From Lachnospiraceae bacterium (GTDB lineage: Bacteria; Bacillota; Clostridia; Lachnospirales; Lachnospiraceae): DNA of 49,643 nt. Below the pieces are notes generated by a model. That model did not search any database. It was given only the letters and a program-made list of their open reading frames with translations, and was not told the origin of the DNA. Shown one piece after another: positions 35,798 to 43,816 of the stretch (position 1 is its first letter; each line of letters starts with the position of its first letter). Both the position numbers and the translations under genes were made by a program. The stretch lies in contig JAFWLM010000138.1 in NCBI GenBank assembly GCA_017511045.1, forward strand, positions 1-49,643, given 5' to 3'.

Positions 35798-35984
35798 GGC
35801 ACAAACGCGATTTTCGTGCTTTCTGGAAACCAGATGCACAATTATGACGGTTGTGCCTCCTGCGAGGCATGGATAAAGAGGCACAACTGGAATTTTCGTG
35901 CATAATCGTGAGAGCACATAAGGCACAAACGTAATTTTCGTGCATTCCGGAAACCAGATGCACATTTTTGACGATTGTGCCTCC
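35796..35984. repeat. Two 65-bp nested-palindrome repeats plus a partial third copy
   Basis: Copies at 35796-35860 and 35920-35984 are 65 nt each and agree at 58 positions. Each has outer arms AGGCACAA / TTGTGCCT, an inner pair of GTGC/GCAC, and a core CTGG-AAA-CCAG in the first copy, so each folds into a nested hairpin. A half copy (GGCACAA then ATTTTCGTGC) lies at 35879-35902 between them. The rest of this 315-nt intergenic stretch, up to 36112, holds only the AT-rich leader of the next gene. They may be a REP/MITE-like family or a terminator-like RNA element of rnhB. Confidence 0.8.
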
Positions 35985-36112
35985 TTTTGTAGAAATGTGC
36001 GATTTGAAAATAATTTTCCAATTTTCTTCAAAATAATTATAGATTTTACACAGTATCTATAATAAAATTAGCGTGTGTGTATGTGTTCTGACTTTATGAG
36101 GAGGATATCTTT

Positions 36113-36919
36113 ATGATCATTATTGGTGAAAAAATTAACGGTTCCATTCCTTCTGTAGCAAAAGCTATCGAAGAGAGAAATGCAGACTGGATCAGAGATC
36201 TGGCAAAAAAACAGGCAGAAGCAGGTTCTACATACATTGACGTATGTGCATCTGTTGATGAAGATATTGAAGTTGAAACATTACATTGGCTGATCGACCT
36301 TGTTCAGGAAGTTACTGACCTTCCGATCGCAGTTGACAGCCCGAGCCCGGATTCCATCCTTGGCGCTCTGCCGTTCTGCAACAAACCTGGTCTTGTAAAC
36401 TCCGTATCCGGTGAAGGTGACAAGATCGCTAAGATCTTCCCGGTTATCGCTGATACTGAGTGGGAATGCGTTGCTTTACTTTGTGATGATACAGGTATCC
36501 CGAAGAGTGCAGAAGACAGACTTCGTGTATTTGATCACATTATGGAAGAGGCTAAGAAGTACAACATCGATCCTAGCCGCCTCCACATTGACCCATTGGT
36601 TGAAATGCTTTGCACAACCGATGATGCTATGGAAAACCTTGCAAAAGTAATGAAGACGATCAAAGATCAGTATCCGACGATCCACATTACCGGTGCGGTT
36701 TCCAACATTTCCTTCAACCTTCCATACAGAAAGATCGTAAACCTTTGCTTCATGGTTCTTTCCATGAACGCAGGTCTTGACAGTGCGATCTTCGATCCGC
36801 TGAACAGAGACCTTATCGGTGCTGTATATGCAACCGAGGCTCTTCTGGGCATGGATGATTATTGTATGGAATACATCACAGCTTACAGAGACGAGTTATT
36901 CGGACCTATCAAAAGCTGA
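36113..36919 (+). CDS. Methyltetrahydrofolate:corrinoid protein methyltransferase (pterin-binding family)
   Basis: 268-aa TIM-barrel protein of the dihydropteroate-synthase-like methyltransferase family (AcsE/MtgA/MtvA type). Recognisable are the N-terminal GEKINGS, AGSTYIDVCAS near residue 38-48, AVDSPSPDSI near 75-84, and GAVSNISFNLPYRK near 195. It transfers a methyl group between tetrahydrofolate and a corrinoid protein. The corrinoid protein gene follows directly. No carbon monoxide dehydrogenase/acetyl-CoA synthase gene and no MttB-type substrate methyltransferase are in the window, so both the Wood-Ljungdahl and the methyl-donor-catabolism roles remain open. AGGAGG precedes the ATG. 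Confidence 0.85.
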   Translation: MIIIGEKINGSIPSVAKAIEERNADWIRDLAKKQAEAGSTYIDVCASVDEDIEVETLHWLIDLVQEVTDLPIAVDSPSPDSILGALPFCNKPGLVNSVSGEGDKIAKIFPVIADTEWECVALLCDDTGIPKSAEDRLRVFDHIMEEAKKYNIDPSRLHIDPLVEMLCTTDDAMENLAKVMKTIKDQYPTIHITGAVSNISFNLPYRKIVNLCFMVLSMNAGLDSAIFDPLNRDLIGAVYATEALLGMDDYCMEYITAYRDELFGPIKS

Positions 36920-36945
36920 GATTAAACGGTTGACTGATCTTGTCC

Positions 36946-36978
36946 TTAAGGCATAAGCCTTAATATAAAAATTTTTAT
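36946..36978 (+). other. Intercistronic hairpin and palindrome upstream of the corrinoid protein gene
   Basis: TTAAGGC-ATAA-GCCTTAA forms a perfect 7-bp hairpin (36946-36963), followed by the palindrome ATAAAAATTTTTAT (36965-36978). There is no terminator-type T-run directly after the first stem. It could set the relative expression of the two genes. Confidence 0.5.
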
Positions 36979-36997
36979 CTTATAGGAGGACAAAATT

Positions 36998-37627
36998 ATG
37001 TCAAAAATTGATGAGATTGCTCAGGCAGTCGAAGCTGGAAAAGCAAAAATCGTTCCTGGTTTAGTTGAGGAAGCTCTTGCTGAGGGTTGCGACCCGATGG
37101 AAATCCTTAACAAAGGTATGATCGATGCAATGGGTGTTGTTGGTGAGAAATTCAAAAACAACGAGATCTTCGTTCCGGAAATGCTTGTTGCAGCACGTGC
37201 TATGAAGAAAGGTGTTGAAGTTGTTAAACCGCACCTTGGAGCAGACAACAGCGCAACAATCGGAAAGATGATCATGGGAACCGTTGCTGGTGACCTTCAT
37301 GATATCGGTAAAAACCTTGTTATCATGATGATCGAATCCGCAGGTTTCGAAGTTGTTGACCTTGGTGTTGACGTTCCGATCGAGAAATTCGTTGAAGCAG
37401 CAGCTGATCCGGATGTTAAGATCGTAGGATGCTCCGCACTTCTTACAACAACTATGCCGGCACTTCGTGAGACTGTTGAAGCTCTTAACAAGGCTCCGAA
37501 CAGAGCACAGTTCAAGATCATGGTCGGTGGTGCTCCTGTAACCCAGGAATTCGCTGATGAGATCGGTGCTGATGTTTATACTGACGACGCTGCAGCAGCA
37601 GCTGAGGCAGCTAAAACCTTAGTTTAA
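36998..37627 (+). CDS. Corrinoid (B12-binding) protein of a methyltransferase system
   Basis: 209-aa methyl carrier with an N-terminal helical cap domain (residues 1 to about 85) and a Rossmann-like B12-binding domain. The lower axial histidine is His101 in DLHDIG (residues 99-104), followed by the SALLTTTM and VGGAPVT segments of MtgC/MttC-like proteins. It accepts a methyl group on cobalt and passes it to tetrahydrofolate through the upstream partner. The gene is followed by a strong terminator, so the two-gene set is complete in itself and lacks the substrate-specific MtxB enzyme. Confidence 0.9.
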   Translation: MSKIDEIAQAVEAGKAKIVPGLVEEALAEGCDPMEILNKGMIDAMGVVGEKFKNNEIFVPEMLVAARAMKKGVEVVKPHLGADNSATIGKMIMGTVAGDLHDIGKNLVIMMIESAGFEVVDLGVDVPIEKFVEAAADPDVKIVGCSALLTTTMPALRETVEALNKAPNRAQFKIMVGGAPVTQEFADEIGADVYTDDAAAAAEAAKTLV

Positions 37628-37652
37628 TCTTAAATCGAATCGATTTATTGAC

Positions 37653-37682
37653 GAAAAGGACGCTCGAAAGGGCGTCCTTTTC
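37653..37682. terminator. Terminator of the corrinoid protein operon
   Basis: GAAAAGGACGC / GCGTCCTTTTC, perfect 11-bp stem with an 8-nt loop. The A- and T-rich arms make it functional in both directions. Confidence 0.9.
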
Positions 37683-37684
37683 AC

Positions 37685-37794
37685 ATGCTTGGAAAATTGC
37701 TTTTAAGTATCTATTCCTGAGGGAGTAAAAGAGTCCCAACCGAAAAAACCAAGCATTTAGATTATGGTGATGCAGGGAAATTGCGGTTGGGACT
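37685..37794. other. Interleaved inverted repeats with pseudoknot topology
   Basis: ATGCTTGG (37685-37692) pairs with CCAAGCAT (37749-37756), and AGTCCCAACCG (37732-37742) pairs with CGGTTGGGACT (37784-37794). The arms are ordered A-B-A'-B', the arrangement of a pseudoknot or of two mutually exclusive hairpins. It lies between the terminator of the corrinoid operon and the 3' end of the flavodiiron gene. A small RNA or a conditional 3'-end structure of fprA is possible. Confidence 0.55.
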
Positions 37795-37825
37795 GTTTGA
37801 TTCAGTTTTATGTTACATTAGGTTG

Positions 37826-39013
37826 TTAAGCCAATTCCGCAACCAGTGCTTTGATCTGATCGCGGTTTGCGTCATTCATTGCGGACTTTATGGAGACGAT
37901 TGTGTCGCAATAGGTAAGGTTCGGGCATTTCTCCATGAGCTCTTTCATCACTGCGGCTGCTTTTGGTGCCCAGGTTCCGTTCTCCATCAGGCCAATCTTC
38001 TTGTTCTGGAAGTTGCTTGCGAGCATATGGTTAATAAAATCTTTCATGCATGGGAAGATGTCCATGTTATATGTCGTAGTTGCAAGCACCAGTCTGTCAT
38101 AGCGGAACGCGGAAGCGACCGCTTCACTGACATCGCATCTTGCAAGGTCAAAGCATGCAATCGGTGTATCCGGAGCAGCTGCCTTGAGTTCATCAATCAG
38201 AGTCATAACGGCTGCCTTTGTATGTCCATAAACAGAAGAGTAGCATACAGTGATGCCGGATTCTTCTGCGGTATAGCTTGACCATTTATCATAAAAATCA
38301 ATGTATTTACCCAAATCTTTTGTCAGGACCGGTCCGTGAAGCGGGCAGATCGTCTCGATCTCAAGACCAGCCGCTTTCTTTAAAACATTCTGAACCTGAA
38401 CGCCATATTTTCCTACAATACCGATATAGTAGCGGCGCGCATCATCAGCCCACGGCTCATCTTCAAATTCCGGAGAAACAGCGCAGCAGCCGTCTTTTAA
38501 CGGTGCACCAAATCGTCCGAAACCGTCAGCAGAGAAAAGGATCTTATCTGTTTTATCATAGGTCATGGTAACTTCCGGCCAGTGAACCATGGAAGCGGAG
38601 ATAAAGCAAAGCTCATGCTTACCAAGGTTTAAACTATCGCCTTCTTTGACCGCCATCTTTCTATCTTCATATCCGCATCCGAAGAACTGCTTCATCATGT
38701 TAAACGCCGGAGCAGAGGAAACGATCGTGGTTTCCGGGAACTTCTTTGCAAAGAGGTCGATGCTTGCGGAGTGGTCCGGCTCCATGTGCTGAACGATCAA
38801 ATAGTCAGGAGTCTTTCCTTCTAATACTTTATCCATGTTTGCAAACCACTCATCGGCGAAATCCTCGCCAACCGTGTCAAAGACCGCAATCTTCTCATCC
38901 ATAACAACATAGGAGTTGTAGGTCACGCCGGTTTTGATCGGATACTGGGACTCAAAGAGGTCGGTCACGTGGTCATTTACGCCAATGTACTTGATATCGT
39001 TGCTCATGCTCAT
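37826..39013 (-). CDS. fprA: Flavodiiron protein (A-type flavoprotein, FprA-like)
   Basis: 395-aa soluble enzyme with an N-terminal metallo-beta-lactamase-like diiron domain (H76-x-E78-x-D80-H81 in HMEPDHSAS, later His in SMVHWPE, Asp in SADGFG, His in LHGPV) and a C-terminal flavodoxin domain (YSSVYGHTKAA). Flavodiiron proteins reduce oxygen to water and/or nitric oxide, protecting strict anaerobes. This fits the neighbouring oxygen-labile corrinoid and Fe-S enzymes. It is transcribed divergently from folC across a 500-nt region with 44-bp repeats. AAAGGAC lies before the ATG on the minus strand. Confidence 0.93.
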   Translation of the reverse strand: MSMSNDIKYIGVNDHVTDLFESQYPIKTGVTYNSYVVMDEKIAVFDTVGEDFADEWFANMDKVLEGKTPDYLIVQHMEPDHSASIDLFAKKFPETTIVSSAPAFNMMKQFFGCGYEDRKMAVKEGDSLNLGKHELCFISASMVHWPEVTMTYDKTDKILFSADGFGRFGAPLKDGCCAVSPEFEDEPWADDARRYYIGIVGKYGVQVQNVLKKAAGLEIETICPLHGPVLTKDLGKYIDFYDKWSSYTAEESGITVCYSSVYGHTKAAVMTLIDELKAAAPDTPIACFDLARCDVSEAVASAFRYDRLVLATTTYNMDIFPCMKDFINHMLASNFQNKKIGLMENGTWAPKAAAVMKELMEKCPNLTYCDTIVSIKSAMNDANRDQIKALVAELA

Positions 39014-39048
39014 AATATATTTGTCCTTTCTATACTTAAAAATCTCAT

Positions 39049-39247
39049 TTTCTTGTTTATTGTTATCTAAACCCTATAGCGAACAAGAAAAGTGGAAAAT
39101 GCATCGTTTTACAGTTCTTAAAATAGTCAAAATCAACTGCAAAATATACGTTTTCTTGTTTGACCTTTGAAAAAGCCTAATACGAACAAGAAAATAGTAG
39201 TGTTTTCTTGTTAGCTATAGGGTTTGCTGAAACGCTAACAAGAAAAG
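39049..39247. repeat. Three 44-bp elements with identical 10-bp inverted ends
   Basis: Elements at 39049-39092, 39152-39195 and 39204-39247 are each exactly 44 nt, each begin TTTTCTTGTT and end AACAAGAAAA. The first and third share the internal block AAACCCTATAGC in opposite orientation (39070-39081 and 39214-39225). The second has a diverged interior (AAGCCTAATACG). They lie in the divergent promoter region of fprA and folC, so they may be operators for a repeat-binding regulator or a family of miniature elements. The remaining part to 39515 is AT-rich and also holds a 12-bp inverted repeat (TTTTTTTGGTAA, 39325-39336 with 39356-39367) but no gene. Confidence 0.85.
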
Positions 39248-39515
39248 TAAAAAAATAAATTTTTTTAATGTTTATTAACAATTTTCCTTACATATCTTAT
39301 AATAAAGTCATAGAAAAATGTAGTTTTTTTGGTAAGTTTTTAAGTAAAAACAATTTTACCAAAAAAATTAATATGTTCATAGAAAATAGTATTTTTTTTC
39401 TATAATATCTGTATTGTACAGTTACAGGTGCAAATTCTTTGCAAGCCGCTCGTAGTTGTATAATGCGTAAAATTTGGGAATACATACACACAATAACAAA
39501 TTTTAAAGAGGCATT

Positions 39516-40796
39516 ATGAATTACAACGAAACATTAGAGTATATCGCTAGTTATGTCTGGAAAGGCTCCGTTTTAGGACTTTCCCGTATTCGTGATTTAC
39601 TGGAAAAACTTGGGAATCCGCAGAAGGAACTAAAGTTTATCCACATCGCCGGAACAAACGGCAAAGGATCTACGGCTGCATTTCTCTCATCCATTTTAAA
39701 AGAATCCGGATATAAAGTGGGGCTTTTTACCTCCCCATATATTGAAGTGTTCAATGAACGGATGCAGATCGATAACGAAAATATCTCTAATGAAGAACTT
39801 GCAGAAATCACCACCTACATCAAACCTTTTGCTGACGCTTTAGAAGATCATCCGACCGAGTTTGAGCTGAATACCGCCATTTGTATGGAGTATTTTAAGC
39901 GCAACCAGTGTGATATCGTTGTCCTGGAAGTCGGCATGGGCGGAGAGCTGGATTCGACGAACATCATCGACAGCCCTGAAGCTGCTGTGATCACAGCCAT
40001 CGGTTTAGACCACACGGCAGAGCTTGGTGATACGATTGAAAAGATCGCAAAAACGAAATCCGGCATCATCAAAGAAGGCTGTTCAGCGGTCCTTTACAAA
40101 CAGGCAGATTCTGTAACGGACATCATCCGGCAGCGTTGCGATGAAGTAGGTGCTACGCTGGATATTTCCGAGCCGGAGAATGTTGAGTTTATAGATATGG
40201 ACATTGACGGCCAAAGATTCAACTATCCGGGATATGAGACGCTTCAGATCCCGCTGATTGGAAACTATCAGCTCGAGAATGTAGCGCTTGCGCTTAAGAC
40301 TGTGGACGTTATGAGACGGCGAGGATGGGATATTTCAAACGAGGCAGTAAAAGAAGGTCTGAAAAAGACCAAATGGCCTGGCCGTTTCGAGGTCGTTTTA
40401 AGAGATCCGATTTTTATCGTGGACGGAGCACACAATCCGCATGGAATCCGTGCAACGGCTAAGAGCTTAAAGGCAGTCTTCAAAGAGCAGAAAATTGTTT
40501 TCCTGTTTGGCGTTATGGCGGATAAGGATTATGACGATATGTTAGATCAGATCCTTCCGATGGCGCAGGAAGTCAATTGTGTAACCCCGAATAACCCAAG
40601 AGCATTGGCGGCTGATAAGCTTGCTGAGATCATCAGAGAGCGTGGCGTTCCTGCAACTCCTTTTGCAACGATCGGAGAAGCAGTGGATAGCGTCCTTGAA
40701 AAAGCAAAGGCTTTAGGCATCAGTGCTACAGCACTTGGCTCTTTATATATGATTGGTGATATCAAATCATATATAAAGAGCAAATTAAGACACTGA
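39516..40796 (+). CDS. folC: Folylpolyglutamate synthase / dihydrofolate synthase
   Basis: 426-aa Mur-ligase-family enzyme that adds glutamate to dihydropteroate and tetrahydrofolate. The ATP loop is HIAGTNGKGSTAAF near residue 44, the conserved EVGMGGELDSTN block lies at about 146, and the C-terminal domain has VDGAHNPHGIRA. AGAGG precedes the ATG. It lies with fhs and fchA in a folate/C1 group; polyglutamylation keeps folates bound to those enzymes. Confidence 0.93.
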   Translation: MNYNETLEYIASYVWKGSVLGLSRIRDLLEKLGNPQKELKFIHIAGTNGKGSTAAFLSSILKESGYKVGLFTSPYIEVFNERMQIDNENISNEELAEITTYIKPFADALEDHPTEFELNTAICMEYFKRNQCDIVVLEVGMGGELDSTNIIDSPEAAVITAIGLDHTAELGDTIEKIAKTKSGIIKEGCSAVLYKQADSVTDIIRQRCDEVGATLDISEPENVEFIDMDIDGQRFNYPGYETLQIPLIGNYQLENVALALKTVDVMRRRGWDISNEAVKEGLKKTKWPGRFEVVLRDPIFIVDGAHNPHGIRATAKSLKAVFKEQKIVFLFGVMADKDYDDMLDQILPMAQEVNCVTPNNPRALAADKLAEIIRERGVPATPFATIGEAVDSVLEKAKALGISATALGSLYMIGDIKSYIKSKLRH

Positions 40797-41041
40797 CAAG
40801 GTGTCAACTGTCACCCCGGAAACAGCAAGGACTGTTTATTACAGACGAGGATAACTGTATTTAGCAGCCAAAGATAGGAACAAAGAATAAAAGGGATGGC
40901 ATATTGCCTGAAATGGCATAAAGTAATCATTGGTTCATTAGATGAGTGATAAGGCTTTTCATCTGACGAGTACTCAATTTTCAGACGATATGCTTTAGCC
41001 TCATCTGAAAAAAAGTAATAAAAATAGTAAGGAGAATGGAT
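40797..41041 (+). other. Leader region of fhs with short inverted repeats
   Basis: 245 nt without a gene. It contains AGATGA (40940-40945) complementary to TCATCT (40959-40964) and repeated CATCTGA/TCAGACG strings near 40960-41010, so a folded leader is possible. No clear promoter hexamers and no recognisable tetrahydrofolate riboswitch were seen. Confidence 0.35.
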
Positions 41042-42724
41042 ATGGCAGAGTTTAAAACAGATATCGAGATTGCTCAGGAAGCACAGCCGCAGCACATCAG
41101 AGACATTGCTGCAAAAATCGGTCTTACCGAAGACGACATCGAGTACTATGGAAAGTACAAAGCTAAGGTTGACTACAACCTGCTTGCTACTCCACGTGCA
41201 GATGGCGTAAAACCGAAACTGATCCTTTGCACCGCGATCAACCCGACCCCGGCAGGCGAAGGAAAAACAACAACAACTGTAGGTGTTGGTGATGCACTTT
41301 CCAAACTTGGAAAGAAGACCGTTATCGCTTTAAGAGAGCCTTCTTTAGGACCTGTATTCGGTGTTAAGGGCGGCGCTGCAGGCGGCGGATATGCACAGGT
41401 CGTTCCGATGGAAGATATCAACCTTCACTTCACAGGTGACTTCCATGCAATCGGCGCAGCAAACAACCTGCTTGCTGCAATGGTAGACAACCACATTTAT
41501 CAGGGCAACGCTCTTGACATTGACCCGCGTCGTGTTGTTTGGAGAAGATGCGTTGATATGAATGACAGACAGCTTCGTAACGTTGTTGATGGTCTTGGCG
41601 GAAAAGCTAACGGCTATACAAGAGAAGACGGATTTGACATCACAGTTGCATCCGAAGTTATGGCTGCTTTCTGTCTGGCAACAGGACTGGATGACCTCAA
41701 AGAGCGTTTCTCCAGAATCGTTGTTGCATACAACAGAAGCGGTGAGCCTGTAACTGCAGGACAGATCAATGCACAGGGAGCTATGACAGCACTTCTTAAG
41801 GATGCGCTGAAACCGAACCTGGTTCAGACCCTGGAAGGAACCCCGGCATTCATCCATGGCGGCCCGTTCGCTAACATCGCACACGGCTGCAACTCTGTTA
41901 TGGCTACAAAGATGGCTCTTCACTTTGGTGATTATGTTGTTACCGAGGCTGGTTTCGGTGCTGACCTTGGTGCTGAGAAATTCATCGACATCAAGTGCCG
42001 TCTGACAGGACTTCGTCCGGACGCTGTTATCATCGTTGCTACAATCAAGGCTCTGAAATACAACGGTGGTGTTCCGAAGGCTGACGTAGGCAAAGAAAAC
42101 CTTGAAGCTCTTGAAGCAGGTCTTCCGAACCTCTTAAAGCATGTTGAGAACATTACTCAGGTATTCGGCCTTCCGGCTGTTGTTGCTCTTAACAGATTCG
42201 CTAACGATACTGATGCTGAGATCGAACTCGTAACTAAGAAGTGCGCTGAGCTCGGTGTTAACGTTAAGATGAGCGAAGTTTGGGGCAAAGGCGGCGACGG
42301 CGGTATCGAGCTTGCTGAAGAAGTTATCCGTCTTTGCGAGCAGCCGAACGACTTCAAATTCTCTTATGATGAGAACCTTTCCATCCGTGAGAAGATCGAA
42401 GCTATCGCTACTAAAGTTTATGGCGCTGACGGCGTAGATTTCGCTCCGAAGGCTGCAAAAGAGATCGACGAGCTTGAGAAATTCGGTTATGGCAATATGC
42501 CTGTCTGCATGGCTAAGACCCAGTATTCTCTGACTGATGATCAGACGAAACTCGGACGTCCGACAGGATTCCGTATCACGATCCGTCAGGTAACCGTTTC
42601 CGCAGGTGCTGGATTCGTTGTTGCTCTGACCGGCGAGATCATGAAGATGCCTGGACTTCCGAAAGTACCGGCAGCTGAGAAGATCGACGTTGACAACACA
42701 GGAAAGATTTCCGGTCTGTTCTAA
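41042..42724 (+). CDS. fhs: Formate-tetrahydrofolate ligase (formyl-THF synthetase)
   Basis: 560-aa enzyme that joins formate to tetrahydrofolate with ATP, first step of the methyl branch of the Wood-Ljungdahl pathway. Motifs: [20 protein letters not shown] (ATP loop, about residue 61), [36 protein letters not shown], and [10 protein letters not shown]. The start at 41042 is preferred over 41036 because AAGGAG then stands 7 nt upstream instead of abutting the codon. It is followed by structured RNA and fchA. It may serve formate assimilation, since formate is a usual co-substrate of this type of aromatic fermentation. Confidence 0.97.
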   Translation: MAEFKTDIEIAQEAQPQHIRDIAAKIGLTEDDIEYYGKYKAKVDYNLLATPRADGVKPKLILCTAINPTPAGEGKTTTTVGVGDALSKLGKKTVIALREPSLGPVFGVKGGAAGGGYAQVVPMEDINLHFTGDFHAIGAANNLLAAMVDNHIYQGNALDIDPRRVVWRRCVDMNDRQLRNVVDGLGGKANGYTREDGFDITVASEVMAAFCLATGLDDLKERFSRIVVAYNRSGEPVTAGQINAQGAMTALLKDALKPNLVQTLEGTPAFIHGGPFANIAHGCNSVMATKMALHFGDYVVTEAGFGADLGAEKFIDIKCRLTGLRPDAVIIVATIKALKYNGGVPKADVGKENLEALEAGLPNLLKHVENITQVFGLPAVVALNRFANDTDAEIELVTKKCAELGVNVKMSEVWGKGGDGGIELAEEVIRLCEQPNDFKFSYDENLSIREKIEAIATKVYGADGVDFAPKAAKEIDELEKFGYGNMPVCMAKTQYSLTDDQTKLGRPTGFRITIRQVTVSAGAGFVVALTGEIMKMPGLPKVPAAEKIDVDNTGKISGLF

Positions 42725-42933
42725 TAATTGCACGGCAATTATTAGAACGCTGCGCGAGCATTGCACACGGATTTGCATTTGAATGATGCTTCGCATCAGC
42801 AAATCCGGCGCGGGAAACGTACAACGTTTCCCATGTTAAGCAGACATTGGCAAAGACCAAAGCGCTGCGTGAACATTGTTTTTGAGTCATTACGACTTCA
42901 AAGGTGGCATGGCTCATTTGAGCCTGCCACCTT
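42721..42933 (+). other. Strongly structured intergenic RNA region between fhs and fchA
   Basis: Four consecutive stems: CTAATAATTGC/GCAATTATTAG (42721-42745, includes the fhs stop codon, 3-nt loop); GGATTTGC/GCAAATCC (42769-42776 with 42799-42806) enclosing TGATGC-TTC-GCATCA; GGGAAACGT/ACGTTTCCC (42812-42832, 3-nt loop); and AAGGTGGCATGGCTC with GAGCCTGCCACCTT (42901-42933). A 15-nt direct repeat (GCTGCG.GA.CATTG, 42749-42763 and 42864-42878) frames the middle. Only the last stem resembles a weak terminator. No gene of note lies inside. Confidence 0.7.
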
Positions 42934-42963
42934 ACTTATTTCTATTTGATTGGAGTGATTTAT

Positions 42964-43599
42964 ATGATCAGTCAGAAAACGTTACCTGATTTTGTCCAGG
43001 TTTTAGCTTCTAAGGAGCCGGTGCCGGGTGGCGGCGGAGCAGCTGCTTTGTGTGCTGCTGTCGGAACTGCTCTCGGAAACATGGTTGGATCCCTTACAGT
43101 CGGCAAAAAGAAATATGCCGAGGTGGAAGACCGTATCATCGAATTAAAAGCAAAATCTGATGCGCTGCAGACCAGATTCCTTCAGCTGATCGATGAGGAT
43201 GCTGCAGGCTTTGAGCCGCTTTCAAAAGCATACGGACTTCCGGCAAATACCGACGAGGAGAAAGCACATAAGAAACTCGTCCTAGAAGAGTGCAGTGTGG
43301 AAGCATGCAAAGTTCCGATGGAAATCATGGAACGCTGCTGTGAAGCGATCGATATCATCGAGGAATTTGCTGAGAAAGGTTCTGTTCTTGCAGTATCCGA
43401 TGCAGGATGCGGAGCTGTTACAGTGAAGTCTGCACTGTTTGCTGCCAGCCTTAATATTTTCATCAATACAAAAGGTATGGAGAACAGAGATAAGGCCAAA
43501 GAACTAAACGACAAGACAGAGAAGATGCTTGCAGACTATGGCAAAAAAGCAGACGCGATCTTTGATATGGTTGCGGCAAAGCTGAAACCTGCAGAATAA
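42964..43599 (+). CDS. fchA: Cyclodeaminase/cyclohydrolase family protein (methenyl-THF cyclohydrolase)
   Basis: 211-aa helical protein of the formiminotransferase-cyclodeaminase-like family. The N-terminal PVPGGGGAAALCAAVGTALGNMVGSLTVGK segment is diagnostic. In acetogens and other clostridia FchA hydrolyses 5,10-methenyl-THF to 10-formyl-THF or the reverse. Position after fhs supports that role. The start at 42964 is chosen because GGAG lies 8 nt upstream. Confidence 0.9.
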   Translation: MISQKTLPDFVQVLASKEPVPGGGGAAALCAAVGTALGNMVGSLTVGKKKYAEVEDRIIELKAKSDALQTRFLQLIDEDAAGFEPLSKAYGLPANTDEEKAHKKLVLEECSVEACKVPMEIMERCCEAIDIIEEFAEKGSVLAVSDAGCGAVTVKSALFAASLNIFINTKGMENRDKAKELNDKTEKMLADYGKKADAIFDMVAAKLKPAE

Positions 43600-43637
43600 G
43601 ATTTATCGATTAACAAAACACAGATTATATACGTCTA

Positions 43638-43675
43638 CTGCCCATGATTTCTTGTAAAGTCGTGGGCAGTTGTTT
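43638..43675 (+). terminator. Terminator after fchA
   Basis: CTGCCCATGA / TCGTGGGCAG (one G-T pair) with a 12-nt loop, followed by TTGTTTG. Confidence 0.7.
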
Positions 43676-43816
43676 GTAAAATTCCTTGTAAAAACTCAAA
43701 AAAAAAACCCAAGTTTAAAAAAAGCAATATCATTATAAAAAATTTCTAATATAAATAAGAAGAAGTTCTAAAAGTATTGGTTGCTTTTGTCAAAAAAAGG
43801 TGTATGATACTTAATT

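Noticed and set aside
39049-39247. Possible CRISPR array
   Set aside because: The repeated 10-mers are the inverted ends of 44-bp elements, spacing is irregular (103 and 52 nt between starts) and no cas gene is present.
39297-39491. 64-codon minus-strand frame in the AT-rich fprA-folC intergenic region
   Set aside because: Composition is low-complexity, it overlaps inverted repeats and likely folC promoter sequence, and there is no ribosome site or homology.
40797-41041. Tetrahydrofolate riboswitch upstream of fhs
   Set aside because: The leader has short inverted repeats but not the conserved arrangement of a THF riboswitch that I can recognise.
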